A stretch of DNA of 64,000 bases. Source: Bidens hawaiensis. Lineage: Eukaryota > Streptophyta > Magnoliopsida > Asterales > Asteraceae. The stretch lies in NCBI GenBank assembly GCA_021521415.1, contig JAIQDT010001108.1, positions 124,001-188,000 on the forward strand, read 5' to 3'. The stretch's first letter is position 1. Each line of letters begins with the position of its first letter. The translations under genes were made by a program, and so were the position numbers. Shown here in pieces: positions 1 through 13,394 of this stretch. Under the pieces are notes generated by a model. The model was given only the letters and a program-made list of their open reading frames with translations, was not told where the DNA came from and did no database searches.

Positions 1-106
1 ACTTAGTACAAATACTGTAACTTATCTTTATCAATAATATTCCGCTGCTTACACATGGTACCAATTTGTCTATAAAACTCCTAGGCCCCCATGGCAGGGT
101 GTGATA
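1..106 (+). repeat. 3' end of first LARD LTR (LTR1)
   Basis: These 106 bases match the last 106 bases of the LTR at 4573-8929. The only difference I see is at 105, where the terminal GTGACA reads GTGATA. The match places the window start inside an LTR. LTR3 differs from both at two other positions. Confidence 0.9.
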
Positions 107-109
107 GAT

Positions 110-122
110 TGGTATCAGAGCC
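110..122 (+). other. Primer-binding site, initiator Met-tRNA type
   Basis: TGGTATCAGAGCC lies 3 bases past the LTR end. It is the standard plant PBS, complementary to the 3' end of initiator tRNA-Met, and is used for minus-strand priming. The second copy is at 8933-8945. Confidence 0.9.
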
Positions 123-3100
123 AAAGGTTTCAGCGAATTAGAATTCATTAGAGATTTCTAAGCTTTAACCGAAATTCTTTAAGGATCCCTACCCGCTAAG
201 ACTCTGACACTGCAAAGACCTTGAACAATTAGGTATAAGAAAACACTTAAGTTTGATCACTAGAACTCTAAGGGTTGGCTGTTGGAATTGACTAGTTATA
301 TGATTTGGCTTATAGAACTCTAAGACATAATTTAGAGGATTAACAACGAAGTGATGGCCTTATTAATTTGAAAGTGTGCATACATGATAAGCTATCGATT
401 TTTTTATGGATGCTTGTAAGACCTTTATGCACACGTGATTAGTATTGTTGTTTATTGGGCACACTAATTTGATAGGAGCGAGTTATGCTCGAGAGTATAT
501 GCCATTGCCAGAGGGCATTTTATGTTGAGAAGAAATTTTATGTTAACTGGAGCGTGTTATGCTCAGGACTATTTGGGGACTTCGACCCCGTTTTTGTGTT
601 AATCATTTATTTCTTGTACTTAGCAAAGAAGGTTACGTGATTTATCTTCATCGCTACCCATAGAAAGCCATAGACCGAGTAACATAGGAGCCCATATTGC
701 ATTACTAGGACTGCAATAAAAGCTTGCTTAAGGAAATACAAAACTATAAATTTGAAAAAAAAAAATCATATAACACCTAACTGGAGAAAACTAGAATAAC
801 CATGCAAGCAAATTTATAATTATGGGTGATCAACGTAATTATAAATTTGCACGTGCGCGCGAATTCTGGTAATCATGTTATGGTAACCAACACTCTCAAC
901 AAACTATTACAAAATAACATGAATATATATGTACAACAAAAAAAATGGGCACACCGCTAATTCAAAACCTAAAGTACTTTAGAGTATCAACAGTGACGGC
1001 ATGACGGTACCATTCATTTAGAGCCTAATGAACTCTTTCGATACTTTATCAGTTCCTCTTCTTAAGCTAAGTGCCTTTCTGTGTAGTCGTATTCAAAACT
1101 TGTCACATTTATATCATTTCAAACAAATATTCCTATACATTGGAACTTAGACTTCTTTGACACACATATGTTCACCTTTTGGTATACACGACTTTTGATC
1201 TAACATGACAGCCAAACTCGGAACATTTTTCAGGAACATAGTTGACTCGTCTGGCATTTTTGGATAATTCGACTCGACAAGTACGCATAACATTGACTTT
1301 GTGTTTCTTTATATATTGAATTGTATCCGTCTAGGTGATACTTCTAATATGTCCTTTGGCTACTCTATTCCAACGGTTGCGCCCATTTCTACACGGCTTC
1401 TATCAATGGATCGCGTGAAACTAACCAAACATTCTCCGCGTGGGCATCGATCTATTCATCATTGTTACTTCCTTTTAATTTATATTCAATAACAAGGATG
1501 ATATTAACCTAAGTGATAGTCGTTAGGATTCGCAAGCCCGACCAAACATTAGTGAGCGCACCCGATCTAACTAAAGTCTATCACCAAAGATTCCTAACGT
1601 TTAACCTCAAACGTATAGCCAAGTTAGCTAACGTGCGCGCACCTTAATAGTGATAAGCAACATATATGTTCGAACAAACTCACATGACATGAGAGCCTGG
1701 CGACTTCACTTTCATACACATTAGACCCATATTACAAGTCCAGAGTTCATATCCGTGTGTAATCATGCTATCTATGTTAGAAAGTTACCTAAAAAGGGTA
1801 GACGGTGAACTGTCTTTGACAAGTCACTTATGTATAAAACTTAAAAAGGGTGATGCTAATGTTATCTAAAACTTGTAACCAATCCGACAGCAATAGGTGT
1901 TGACTTCATTTGTATTCGTTCATGCTAACTCTATCTCAACCATTCCATATTCACATTTAGTCTCCAACGATTATTTTCATCAAAGATGGTGTCGTGCCAC
2001 TAATCCCTTGAAATTAGACACGAAAATTTTGGAACTTTCTTCTGTGGAGAACGTGTTTTGGTAACCCTCACAATGGAAATGTATGACTAATCATTGGTTT
2101 TATTTATGTAGTTTCCTTTAGACATGCGTTTCAGAAACGTTCCTTTATTAGGCTATTTCCGAGTACATTTCTAGAAATATTTTATTTCTTTAACCATTAT
2201 ATAGTAATTAGGAATCTTTCTGTTATACCATATCCTCTCTTAATTCTTCGATCCTAAGTACTATGCAAACGAACCATACGAACACCCCATGAACCTCATG
2301 GCGCACTACTACCTTGTAGGTTTGAATATTGAATTCCCAAATTCTCAGTTCATGATACAAGATTTAATAGTCAAGCCACAATGGAGTGGGAATCTACATG
2401 CAATGATAAACAACGAGACTTTGGAACTCGTTAGCCAGTATCAAAAACCTAGACTAATGATCATTCCAACTCCCCTTAATTGCATCATTAACCAAGGAAA
2501 CCTCAACCAATCTTAGTTGCACTCTCTAAGAGTTTAACTTCATATCCTTCTAGGGTTACTCTAATCATTTTAATATGTATTTTCTTAACAACTTTAGTAG
2601 TAAAGCTATATTAATACTTTGAATTTTGTTAGAGATAACTAAGATTTTCTTGGAATCTACAAACCAAATATTATGATTTATTAAAATTAACCAAGTCTTT
2701 AATGAAAAGATTTTAGAAATTCTTTCTAAATTTTGTTAAATTTTTATGAGGATTTACAAATTTAGTGCCGAAGTTTAAATTAACAAAAACTCTGGTTCTT
2801 CTTAAACACGCCTACCTCATTGAAATTATCTATTAACTTTTTGATAAAAATGACTTAACGTCTTATCTAATTTTTTTTTCCCGAGATGATGGTTTAATGA
2901 CCGATTCATCCATACATTTCAATTCAAAATAAGTAAACGTTAAATTTAAATATGGAACGCAAATTATTTTTGTAGCTCATGGATTCTGTACATTCTTACT
3001 TTTTATAAATTCATATTACTCTATTATGTCTAATAATTATATTTTTCACAATTATGTAGTTGAAAAAAAACGACTCGAATCAACATCCTCAAGATACCTT

Positions 3101-4540
3101 ATTCACCTTACCTACTAGACATCTTTGTGAGATTTTCCTAAGACTACCCTGGTCTAAGTGAAAAATTGTTGGCATCTATGATTCCGTTCCAACACGTAGG
3201 TCTAAGTCCAATGTGGTAGATTTGATGACCTTGTGCGGTAAGTTGCAACCTCAGGATTTAAAAAGATTAATGGAATCACTTGACACTAATCAGTAGTTCT
3301 AATAATGACATAGTTTTCTACCCTATGTAACTTTGTTTATTTGATCTTGTGTTCGTGACTAACATGATGACTATAATATCGTTTCATTTCTCATTAGAAA
3401 GCATCATCTTATCGTTATATGCATATATGTGTGTGCGCACTCGTATCTCTCTTCCTAGTTAAACGTAGCGGGTTCTATTAAAAACAACCCTCAAGTTGCG
3501 TTCTTTAGACAGCACTTGTCATAGGACTGGGAACATCTAAAATAGAATCCAACCCGACAATCATTATGAACATTCTTTAAATCCACTCCGCAATGTTGAA
3601 ATTTGCTTCGCCATATTTCATCATGGTGGTTACAATCGACACGCCCACCGATCTACCAACAACAAACATATTTTCTTTTGATTAACATTCCCCATCCAAC
3701 TAGGATAAATAAGTTGTTCCTAACAGTCCCATCGCACCAGAGAACTACATTATGTAATATAACTATTTTATTCTTGGGAAGAATACCGGGTTTTGTCAAT
3801 TCCTTGAATTTCCTTACTCTTCGTAGGAATCTATTCGATTGTGTGGAACACTCCTAACCGGTCCAAGTTCTTCAAACAAACACTTTTCGGGAAATTGATA
3901 GTTTCCACAATGCGAGATGATATATCTTTAGTTTAGGTATTTGGTATATTATCTTCTTCTTTCCTAAATTGTAAACAAAAAAAAACCTAGTCTAAAAAAA
4001 ATATTATTGTAAGAGCCGAAATCACTCATTGAATCTATCAAAATACCAATGGGTAAGAATCTTATAATAAAACCTGATATGGGAGTCTACAAACAGGTTG
4101 AAGTTTGTCTGTCTATATTTCGACCACGCCATTGTAATATGATCTTGAGGAAAATAAATAAGACGCCTTTTCGATTTGACTTCCAATACTTTTAAAAAAA
4201 ACTCCTTCGAGACAATAAAGTCCTCCAAAGGCAAACTATAACCTTCGTTACTAAGTCGATTACTTCATCATTACTTCTCACTGGAGTACTTTATTTTCGT
4301 ATAAGCCTAGATGGCTAATCATACTTCATTTGGTGATTCTTAAACCACTGGTTCACATCAATAATTTACTTGGTCTTGTGATGAATTGATGATCCTAAAG
4401 GTCCTAGTCAACTACTAACAATTTTCCATCCTCTTTGATTTGGGACCGTCATGGATCCGGGTATATTAAATTAACAAAGTTGTAAAATATAAAACGAGAT
4501 ACATACGTGTTACTCTCATCTATATAACTTACGTTGAATT

Positions 4541-4572
4541 TCGAGGATGAAATTCCTGTAAGCTGGGAAGAC
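4541..4572 (+). other. Pre-LTR motif and polypurine tract, LARD copy 1
   Basis: TCGAGGATGAAATTC at 4541-4555 is followed by GCTGGGAAGAC immediately before the LTR start TGTAAC at 4573. The tract is the likely plus-strand primer. The same arrangement recurs before the LTR at 13395, before the right LTR of element B (42968-42998), and inverted beside the element A LTR (32208-32241). Confidence 0.75.
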
Positions 4573-7500
4573 TGTAACAACGCCAAAAATGGGGCTAATT
4601 TTTTTTTTTCTGAAAACAAAAAGAGAGAAAACTTACTATTAGATACCGAGTGAAATGTTATTCGAATAATGGAAGCGATTGTACGTCAGTGGGCTTGGCC
4701 TGAACAGTTGAAATAATAACTAATGGTATCGGTCGATGATTACGTAGAACCCGATAGAGATATGGATAAACTTAATAATAATAATAATACCGTAATTTAA
4801 AACATGGGCTCGACCCGAATTAAGCAAAAGAAACCGAGACTTGTTTAACCCAAACAAACCCGAACCTGGATATTTCAAAAATCATATGAACCATTTAATA
4901 TTATTTAAATCATACAGAGTATCCAAAATATTTAACCTGAACATCAACAATTTCGTTTATTGTCGTCCGGTCACCGAATCATAGGAAATGAAAACCGATA
5001 AACGAGATTCGTGACACGCTAGATATAATCTAAATCACATAACCCTATATTATATATTAAAACTGGTTCCCTTATTATATATTTATAACTTATTATTTGA
5101 ATTTTATAAATATAACAAAGATATTTATATGATTAAAGATATCATGAAATATTGCAAAATTACCAAAACCAAATCTTAATCCCTGCACCCTATCAAAATT
5201 ATCTACAGCTCCCTGGCTCCACTCACGTTTGAGTAGTTCTTCTCCCAATCAATGTTTTTGCATGCCCCATAACCCAAGAAATCCTTTGCAATTAGAAATC
5301 TTCTTCATCTCTCCCATAATTCCTCATTTAAATCAATATCAACATCTCATATGCAAACACCTACAACTCTTTGATATCTCTCGAAGAACCTGTCCATCCA
5401 TCAAGAACAAGAGGAATACCTGCCATAATCTTAGCTTTTCTCTGTATAATCCGAACCAACCAAGATATCAAGAAATCAGGCCAGAAGTCTTCTGCTGTTG
5501 CTCGTGGATCAGTGCGAGAACCGGCCCTAAATCTGTGTCTCTCTATGCTCACGAATTATCCCAGAACCCACATAACCAAACCTATGGAATCCGTCCACCT
5601 GTTCGAGGTAACCACGGGCACTTGTTTACCATTATTTTCGTTTATTTCTAAGTATTTTAAGACCCATGTGTTCTAAAAATGATGAGACTTATTCATGAAA
5701 AATCATTTACTGGTCACAAATTCATTCTAGAACCCTAACTCGTTATCCACTATAAACTGATTTTTACAAGCCTCAAATCCTAACTGAAAACTCAGTTCCT
5801 AAACCGAATAAACGGGGTATAAACGGAACTTATTAATTTTGTTAAACTTACCGGAACCCATAAAGAATATAAACTGTTTTGAACCTAAAAGTCTGGGCAG
5901 AAACGGTGGTGAAACCATGACCAAATTGGAACCACCTTAGCTGCCCAATTTCACGAGTAAAACTATTTAAAAACGAACCCAAACCAAGACTGTATAAAAT
6001 CTGGAATTTCTCCATACTTTTGAGAAGCTTATAACATCACGTGGAGCCCCTAAAATGGCAAAGCTAAAATTTCAAATGATAGTATAAACACTTTGATATT
6101 TAACTTAAAAACTGTCACTTTAAAAACCCGTAGAACCCAAAGAACCGACCCAAAAACACAACCCCCATGTATGACATCTTTTTATGTCCATGAATGATAC
6201 TTATAATGGGGTTACTGTAGGCAAAGAATCTGTCCAAAAGCTGTTAAGAGTTTCATATGCCGTTATAAAAACCGAATAAAAGGTGTTAACTGGCCAAACC
6301 GAACCCATAAGCAGCCATATTAACTTTTGGGTGTTTAAAATGATTTTCAGAAGTTAATCATGCTTATTTAAGTCCTCAAATCTTGAAACGGCCAGCCCCA
6401 TCCGATAATAATAAACTGTGTATTATAAACCGTTTAAACCGACACTTTTGTGACCCGTTAAACTAAGATATGAGCCCTGCAACCTAAATAATACTATAAC
6501 ATTTTTTTCAGACTTAAGGATAATGTTTTCATGGTATATAATCTGTTCCAAAACTATTTTAAGTGAAACATTGTTTTTAAAACCGAACAAAAGGAGCTAA
6601 CGGGCCCAACTACGAAACCGAAAATATTGATTTTAAAACAGAATGTTTTAAGTTAAACGTGTTTATTTTAAACCCTAAACATAATATAAATCAGCCCCGA
6701 AAGATGCCTATAAACCGTGCGTTAAAAATCATCCAAACCGGCACTTTGGTAACACTTTTATTAAGAAACAAGCCGTGCAACCTAAGTAACAATATGATGT
6801 CTTTTTGCAGCCCAAAACATATTATTTTACTGATATATAAGCTGGCCGTAACCATTAATACACGAATCACATTGTTTTTCTTAAACCGAACTAGAACCTA
6901 AACGAGCCAAAACTGGGTCCGTTAGTGAAAATGCAGCAATGAACATCTTTTTAAAACCCATGAAATGGCAAAGCAACCTATTTTTATTTATTACATCAGG
7001 CCCTAGCATGTTACTTGACGAAGAGTGAGTTTTTGTTAAAAATATAACGAAAGGTCATTTTTAAAAACCGGTTATTTCTCAAAAACTGATAGTATTAGAA
7101 TGTGTTTTTGAAACAGAGGCTGGTGAGTTTAAATGCCTAGATAAAATCTATGAAATTTTTAAGGGAAAATGTATTTACAAGATGGGCCCGTTTGCAAGCT
7201 TAAACTCATTGTTTCGTTAAAACTGAGGAGCGAGCCGACTTTTAAAGACTTAAATGCTTCAAAAATATAAAATGGAAATTTTTCCATAAGTGATATGTAA
7301 AATACTTTATTATAACTTTATAAACCATTTTCATTATTTATAACGCCCTTTTTGTAAAGAAATGGCGTTTATACGCGAGTTACGGTACAACCGACTTAAA
7401 CCGAACAAGCGTTTTGAAACATATAAATTTATGATTATGAAGTTTTTGATTTTTAACATAAAGTATGAATCAATAAAATCACAATTTGAGTTTTACTTAT

Positions 7501-8929
7501 TTTATAAAAACTATCCAAGTCTTTAACTCGTTTTTGCCAAAATAAACGTTAAACAAAGGTACATGGACTAAAACCGTACAACCCCAAACTTTCAGACCTG
7601 CAAATAACTCATTTTTATAACATATATTTTTCTGGAAAATGGGATATATCAATTAACAAAGTATTCGTTCATATACACTTTTCTTTAAAGACATATTGTT
7701 GAAAACGGACAACACCGGTGATGGTCGGCATTGTTATCCTTCGTAATCTCATGACATGTTGTTCCAACCAATAATCATTAAACCTTTTATATGAATAAAT
7801 ATATAGCTTCTAGGGTCATATGGTAACCCGAACTTTCTAAAAATGGAAACTTTATCAAAATCCGACAAATGAACCAAGGTAACTAAAACTCCCGGAAGTT
7901 GAATTATATACATAACACAAAACATCAATCTTATTAAGTTATTTAAGTACAAACTTCCTGTAAAAGGAAACTTTACTCATCGAGAACCTAATGCGTTGGA
8001 AAAACACTTAGAATTAACTAGTACACAATACCAATGGTGAATTTTACATTGTTTTTCGATAACTTATTGTTGATAAAAATATGTACTAGGCGTACTTGGT
8101 GATTTCTAGCATAGTTCAAGCTCATTGATTATCCTTCATATACATATTGCATACGGACTGAGGTGAGTTTCGTGCTGCCCTTTTTACTTAAACTTTTTGG
8201 GTTGGATACATGCTGGTTTTACTTATGGTGTGATATTTATCAAGAGGTGTTTTACTGCTAAATTTTGTCCCAACTTTTACACAATCATTAGCCCAAGGGA
8301 ATGGGCCGGAGGCTTGTATGGGTAGTACTATTTGGGAGACCCCCACGCACAGTGACCCTATGTTGGGTAAACCACACTGAGATCTGCGGATCGTTGCGGC
8401 ATATAACCTACGTGTTTGATTATTACTTTTAGCAGGGTGATAGTCCGGGACGGTTTAACTTCTAGTATGAGTTGGGGATACTTATGCTAGTTGCAGGTTT
8501 GATTGTGGACTTGACTGATGTGCACCATGCTTTATACTTACATACACGCAAACTTGCGCGCTTTTATAATTGAACTGTTTTATGTGTATGTGAGCTAAAC
8601 TCACGAACTCACCAACTTTTTAGTTGACACTTTTTAGCATGTATTCAGGTACCTTATGGATAGTGATTTGGATTATCATTGTAATGAGTATGACTAAAGA
8701 TAGAGGCGTAAGTCGAACAAGAACAAAGAAGATTAGATGCCAATGAGATTAGTAGAACCCAACACGGATTGCAGCAGTGTCAGAGAAGAGGAGATAGTTG
8801 TGTAGTAACACCTTGTCATAAATACTTAGTACAAATACTGTAACTTATCTTTATCAATAATATTCCGCTGCTTACACATGGTACCAATTTGTCTATAAAA
8901 CTCCTAGGCCCCCATGGCAGGGTGTGACA
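4573..8929 (+). repeat. LARD LTR2 (4357 bp), probable hybrid LTR
   Basis: It starts TGTAACAACGCC and ends GGGTGTGACA, and is followed by a PBS at 8933-8945. Its first ~1.07 kb is almost identical to LTR3 (about 4 substitutions). The rest differs from LTR3 at several dozen sites, and LTR3 also has a 17-bp deletion near 16471 and an 8-bp insertion near 16634. The last 106 bases match LTR1 better than LTR3. A possible TATA box is TATATATT near 5049. Degenerate internal repeats with a spacing near 290 bp (compare about 6400 with about 6690) help explain the length. The open frames around 5229-5676 look accidental. Confidence 0.88.
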
Positions 8930-11900
8930 GATTGGTATCAGAGCCAAAGGTTTCAGCGAATTAGAATTCATTAGAGATTTCTAAGCTTTAACCGAAATTC
9001 TTTAAGGATCCCTACCCGCTAAGACTCTGACACTGCAAAGACCTTGAACAATTAGGTATAAGAAAACACTTAAGTTTGATCACTAGAACTCTAAGGGTTG
9101 GCTGTTGGAATTGACTAGTTATATGATTTGGCTTATAGAACTCTAAGACATAATTTAGAGGATTAACAACGAAGTGATGGCCTTATTAATTTGAAAGTGT
9201 GCATACATGATAAGCTATCGATTTTTTTATGGATGCTTGTAAGACCTTTATGCACACATGATTAGTATTGTTGTTTATTGGGCACACTAATTTGATAGGA
9301 GCGAGTTATGCTCGAGAGTATATGCCATTGCCAGAGGGCATTTTATGTTGAGAAGAAATTTTATGTTAACTGGAGCGTGTTATGCTCAGGACTATTTGGG
9401 GACTTCGACCCCGTTTTTGTGTTAATCATTTATTTCTTGTACTTAGCAAAGAAGGTTACGTGATTTATCTTCATTGCTACCCATAGAAAGCCATAGACCG
9501 AGTAACATAGGAGCCCATATTGCATTACTAGGACTGCAATGAAAGCTTGCTTAAGGAAATACAAAACTATAAATTTGAAAAAAAAAATCATATAACACCT
9601 AACTGGAGAAAACTAGAATAACCATGCAAGCAAATTTATAATTATGGGTGATCAACGTAATTATAAATTTGCACGTGCGCGCGAATTCTGGTAATCATGT
9701 TATGGTAACCAACACTCTCAACAAACTATTACAAAATAACATGAATATATATGTACAACAAAAAAATGGGCACACCGCTAATTCAAAACCTAAAGTACTT
9801 TAGAGTATCAACAGTGACGGCATGACGGTACCATTCATTTAGAGCCTAATGAACTCTTTCGATACTTTATCAGTTCCTCTTCTTAAGCTAAGTGCCTTTA
9901 TGTGTAGTCGTATTCAAAACTTGTCACATTTATATCATTTCAAACAAATATTCCTATACATTGGAACTTAGACTTCTTTGACACACATATGTTCACCTTT
10001 TGGTATACACGACTTTTGATCTAACATGACAGCCAAACTCGGAACATTTTTCAGGAACATAGTTGACTCGTCTGGCATTTTTGGATAATTCGACTCGACA
10101 AGTACGCATAACATTGACTTTGTGTTTCTTTATATATTGAATTGTATCCGTCTAGGTGATACTTCTAATATGTCCTTTGGCTACTCTATTCCAACGGTTG
10201 CGCCCATTTCTACACGGCTTCTATCAATGGATCGCGTGAAACTAACCAAACATTCTCCGCGTGGGCATCGATCTATTCATCATTGTTACTTCCTTTTAAT
10301 TTATATTCAATAACAAGGATGATATTAACCTAAGTGATAGTCGTTAGGATTCACAAGCCCGACCAAACATTAGTGAGCGCACCCGATCTAACTAAAGTCT
10401 ATCACCAAAGATTCCTAACGTTTAACCTCAAACGTATAGCCAAGTTAGCTAACGTGCGCGCACCTTAATAGTGATAAGCAACATATATGTTCGAACAAAC
10501 TCACATGACATGAGAGCCTGGCGACTTCACTTTCATACACATTAGACCCATATTACAAGTCCAGAGTTCATATCCGTGTGTAATCATGCTATCTATGTTA
10601 GAAAGTTACCTAAAAGGGGTAGACGGTGAACTGTCTTTGACAAGTCACTTATGTATAAAACTTAAAAAGGGTGATGCTAATGTTATCTAAAACTTGTAAC
10701 CAATCCGACAGCAATAGGTGTTGACTTCATTTGTATTCGTTCATGCTAACTCTATCTCAACCATTCCATATTCACATTTAGTCTCCAACGATTATTTTCA
10801 TCAAAGATGGTGTCGTGCCACTAATCCCTTGAAATTAGACACGAAAATTTTGGAACTTTCTTCTGTGGAGAACGTGTTTTGGTAACCCTCACAATGGAAA
10901 TGTATGACTAATCATTGGTTTTATTTATGTAGTTTCCTTTAGACATGCGTTTCAGAAACGTTCCTTTATTAGGCTATTTCCGAGTACATTTCTAGAAATA
11001 TTTTATTTCTTTAACCATTATATAGTAATTAGGAATCTTTCTGTTATACCATATCCTCTCTTAATTCTTCGATCCTAAGTACTATGCAAACGAACCATAC
11101 GAACACCCCATGAACCTCATGGCGCACTACTACCTTGTAGGTTTGAATATTGAATTCCCAAATTCTCAGTTCATGATACAAGATTTAATAGTCAAGCCAC
11201 AATGGAGTGGGAATCTACATGCAATGATAAACAACGAGACTTTGGAACTCGTTAGCCAGTATCAAAAACCTACTCTAATGATCATTCCAACTCCCCTTAA
11301 TTGCATCATTAACCAAGGAAACCTCAACCAATCTTAGTTGCACTCTCTAAGAGTTTAACTTCATATCCTTCTAGGGTTACTCTAATCATTTTAATATGTA
11401 TTTTCTTAACAACTTTAGTAGTAAAGCTATATTAATACTTTGAATTTTGTTAGAGATAACTAAGATTTTCTTGGAATCTACAAACCAAATATTATGATTT
11501 ATTAAAATTAACCAAGTCTTTAATGAAAAGATTTTAGAAATTCTTTCTAAATTTTGTTAAATTTTTATGAGGATTTACAAATTTAGTGCCGAAGTTTAAA
11601 TTAACAAAAACTCTGGTTCTTCTTAAACACGCTTACCTCATTGAAATTATCTATTAACTTTTTGATAAAAATGACTTAACGTCTTATCTAATTTTTTTTT
11701 CCCGAGATGATGGTTTAATGACCGATTCATCCATACATTTCTATTCAAAATAAGTAAACGTTAAATTTAAATATGGAACGCAAATTATTTTTGTAGCTCA
11801 TGGATTCTGTACATTCTTACTTTTTATAAATTCATATTACTCTATTATGTCTAATAATTATATTTTTCACAATTATGTAGTTGAAAAAAAACGACTCGAA

Positions 11901-13394
11901 TCAACATCCTCAAGATACCTTATTCACCTTACCTACTAGACATCTTTGTGAGATTTTCCTAAGACTACCCTGGTCTAAGTGAAAAATTGTTGGCATCTAT
12001 GATTCCGTTCCAACACGTAGGTCTAAGTCCAATGTGGTAGATTTGATGACCTTGTGCGGTAAGTTGCAACCTCAGGATTTAAAAAGATTAATGGAATCAC
12101 TTGACACTAATCAGTAGTTCTAATAATGACATAGTTTTCTACCCTATGTAACTTTGTTTATTTGATCTTGTGTTCGTGACTAACATGATGACTATAATAT
12201 CGTTTCATTTCTCATTAGAAAGCATCATCTTATCGTTATATGCATATATGTGTGTGCGCACTCGTATCTCTCTTCCTAGTTAAACGTAGCGGGTTCTATT
12301 AAAAACAACCCTCAAGTTGCGTTCTTTAGACAGCACTTGTCATAGGACTGGGAACATCTAAAATAGAATCCAACCCGACAATCATTATGAACATTCTTTA
12401 AATCCACTCCGCAATGTTGAAATTTGCTTCGCCATATTTCATCATGGTGGTTACAATCGACACGCCCACCGATCTACCAACAACAAACATATTTTCTTTT
12501 GATTAACATTCCCCATCCAACTAGGATAAATAAGTTGTTCCTAACAGTCCCATCGCACCAGAGAACTACATTATGTAATATAACTATTTTATTCTTGGGA
12601 AGAATACCGGGTTTTGTCAATTCCTTGAATTTCCTTACTCTTCGTAGGAATCTATTCGATTGTGTGGAACACTCCTAACCGGTCCAAGTTCTTCAAACAA
12701 ACACTTTTCGGGAAATTGATAGTTTCCACAATGCGAGATGATATATCTTTAGTTTAGGTATTTGGTATATTATCTTCTTCTTTCCTAAATTGTAAACAAA
12801 AAAAAAACCTAGTCTAAAAAAAATATTATTGTAAGAGCCGAAATCACTCATTGAATCTATCAAAATACCAATGGGTAAGAATCTTATAATAAAACCTGAT
12901 ATGGGAGTCTACAAACAGGTTGAAGTTTGTCTGTCTATATTTCGACCACTCCATTGTAATATGATCTTGAGGAAAATAAATAAGACGCCTTTTCGATTTG
13001 ACTTCCAATACTTTTAAAAAAAACTCCTTCGAGACAATAAAGTCCTCCAAAGGCAAACTATAACCTTCGTTACTAAGTCGATTACTTCATCATTACTTCT
13101 CACTGGAGTACTTTATTTTCGTATAAGCCTAGATGGCTAATCATACTTCATTTGGTGATTCTTAAACCACTGGTTCACATCAATAATTTACTTGGTCTTG
13201 TGATGAATTGATGATCCTAAAGGTCCTAGTCAACTACTAACAATTTTCCATCCTCTTTGATTTGGGACCGTCATGGATCCGGGTATATTAAATTAACAAA
13301 GTTGTAAAATATAAAACGAGATACATACGTGTTACTCTCATCTATATAACTTACGTTGAATTTCGAGGACAAAATTCCTGTAAGCTGGGAAGAC
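8930..13394 (+). mobile_element. LARD internal domain, copy 2 (non-coding)
   Basis: This is 4465 bases, nearly identical to copy 1 at 107-4572. The PBS is at 8933-8945 and the pre-LTR motif starts near 13363. No retroviral protein domain is visible in any frame. The near-identity to copy 1 shows the duplication is recent compared with the age implied by the LTR2/LTR3 differences. Confidence 0.87.

Larger units (their letters stand above)
107..4572 (+). mobile_element. LARD internal domain, copy 1 (non-coding)
   Basis: This is 4466 bases between LTR1 and LTR2. All frames are short, and no zinc knuckle, RT or integrase motif is visible on either strand. It differs from copy 2 by about 15 substitutions plus homopolymer-length changes (by eye), about 0.3 percent. 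The last 35 bases carry TCGAGGATGAAATTC followed by a weak purine tract, the arrangement seen just before the 3' LTR of plant Tekay-type Ty3/gypsy elements. Any replication would need proteins from a coding relative. Confidence 0.85.

Noticed and set aside
1301..4234. Several 60-84 codon open frames in the LARD interior, repeated in the second copy at 10122-13056
   Set aside because: They recur only because the whole unit is duplicated. They have no recognisable domain and lie on both strands of AT-rich DNA. Near-identity of two recent copies says nothing about coding constraint.
5229..5676. 140- and 101-codon overlapping frames in LARD LTR2, repeated in LTR3 at 14050-14497
   Set aside because: These are overlapping frames plus an antisense one in the same stretch, which points to locally stop-poor DNA. 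No domain is recognisable and the position is in an LTR.
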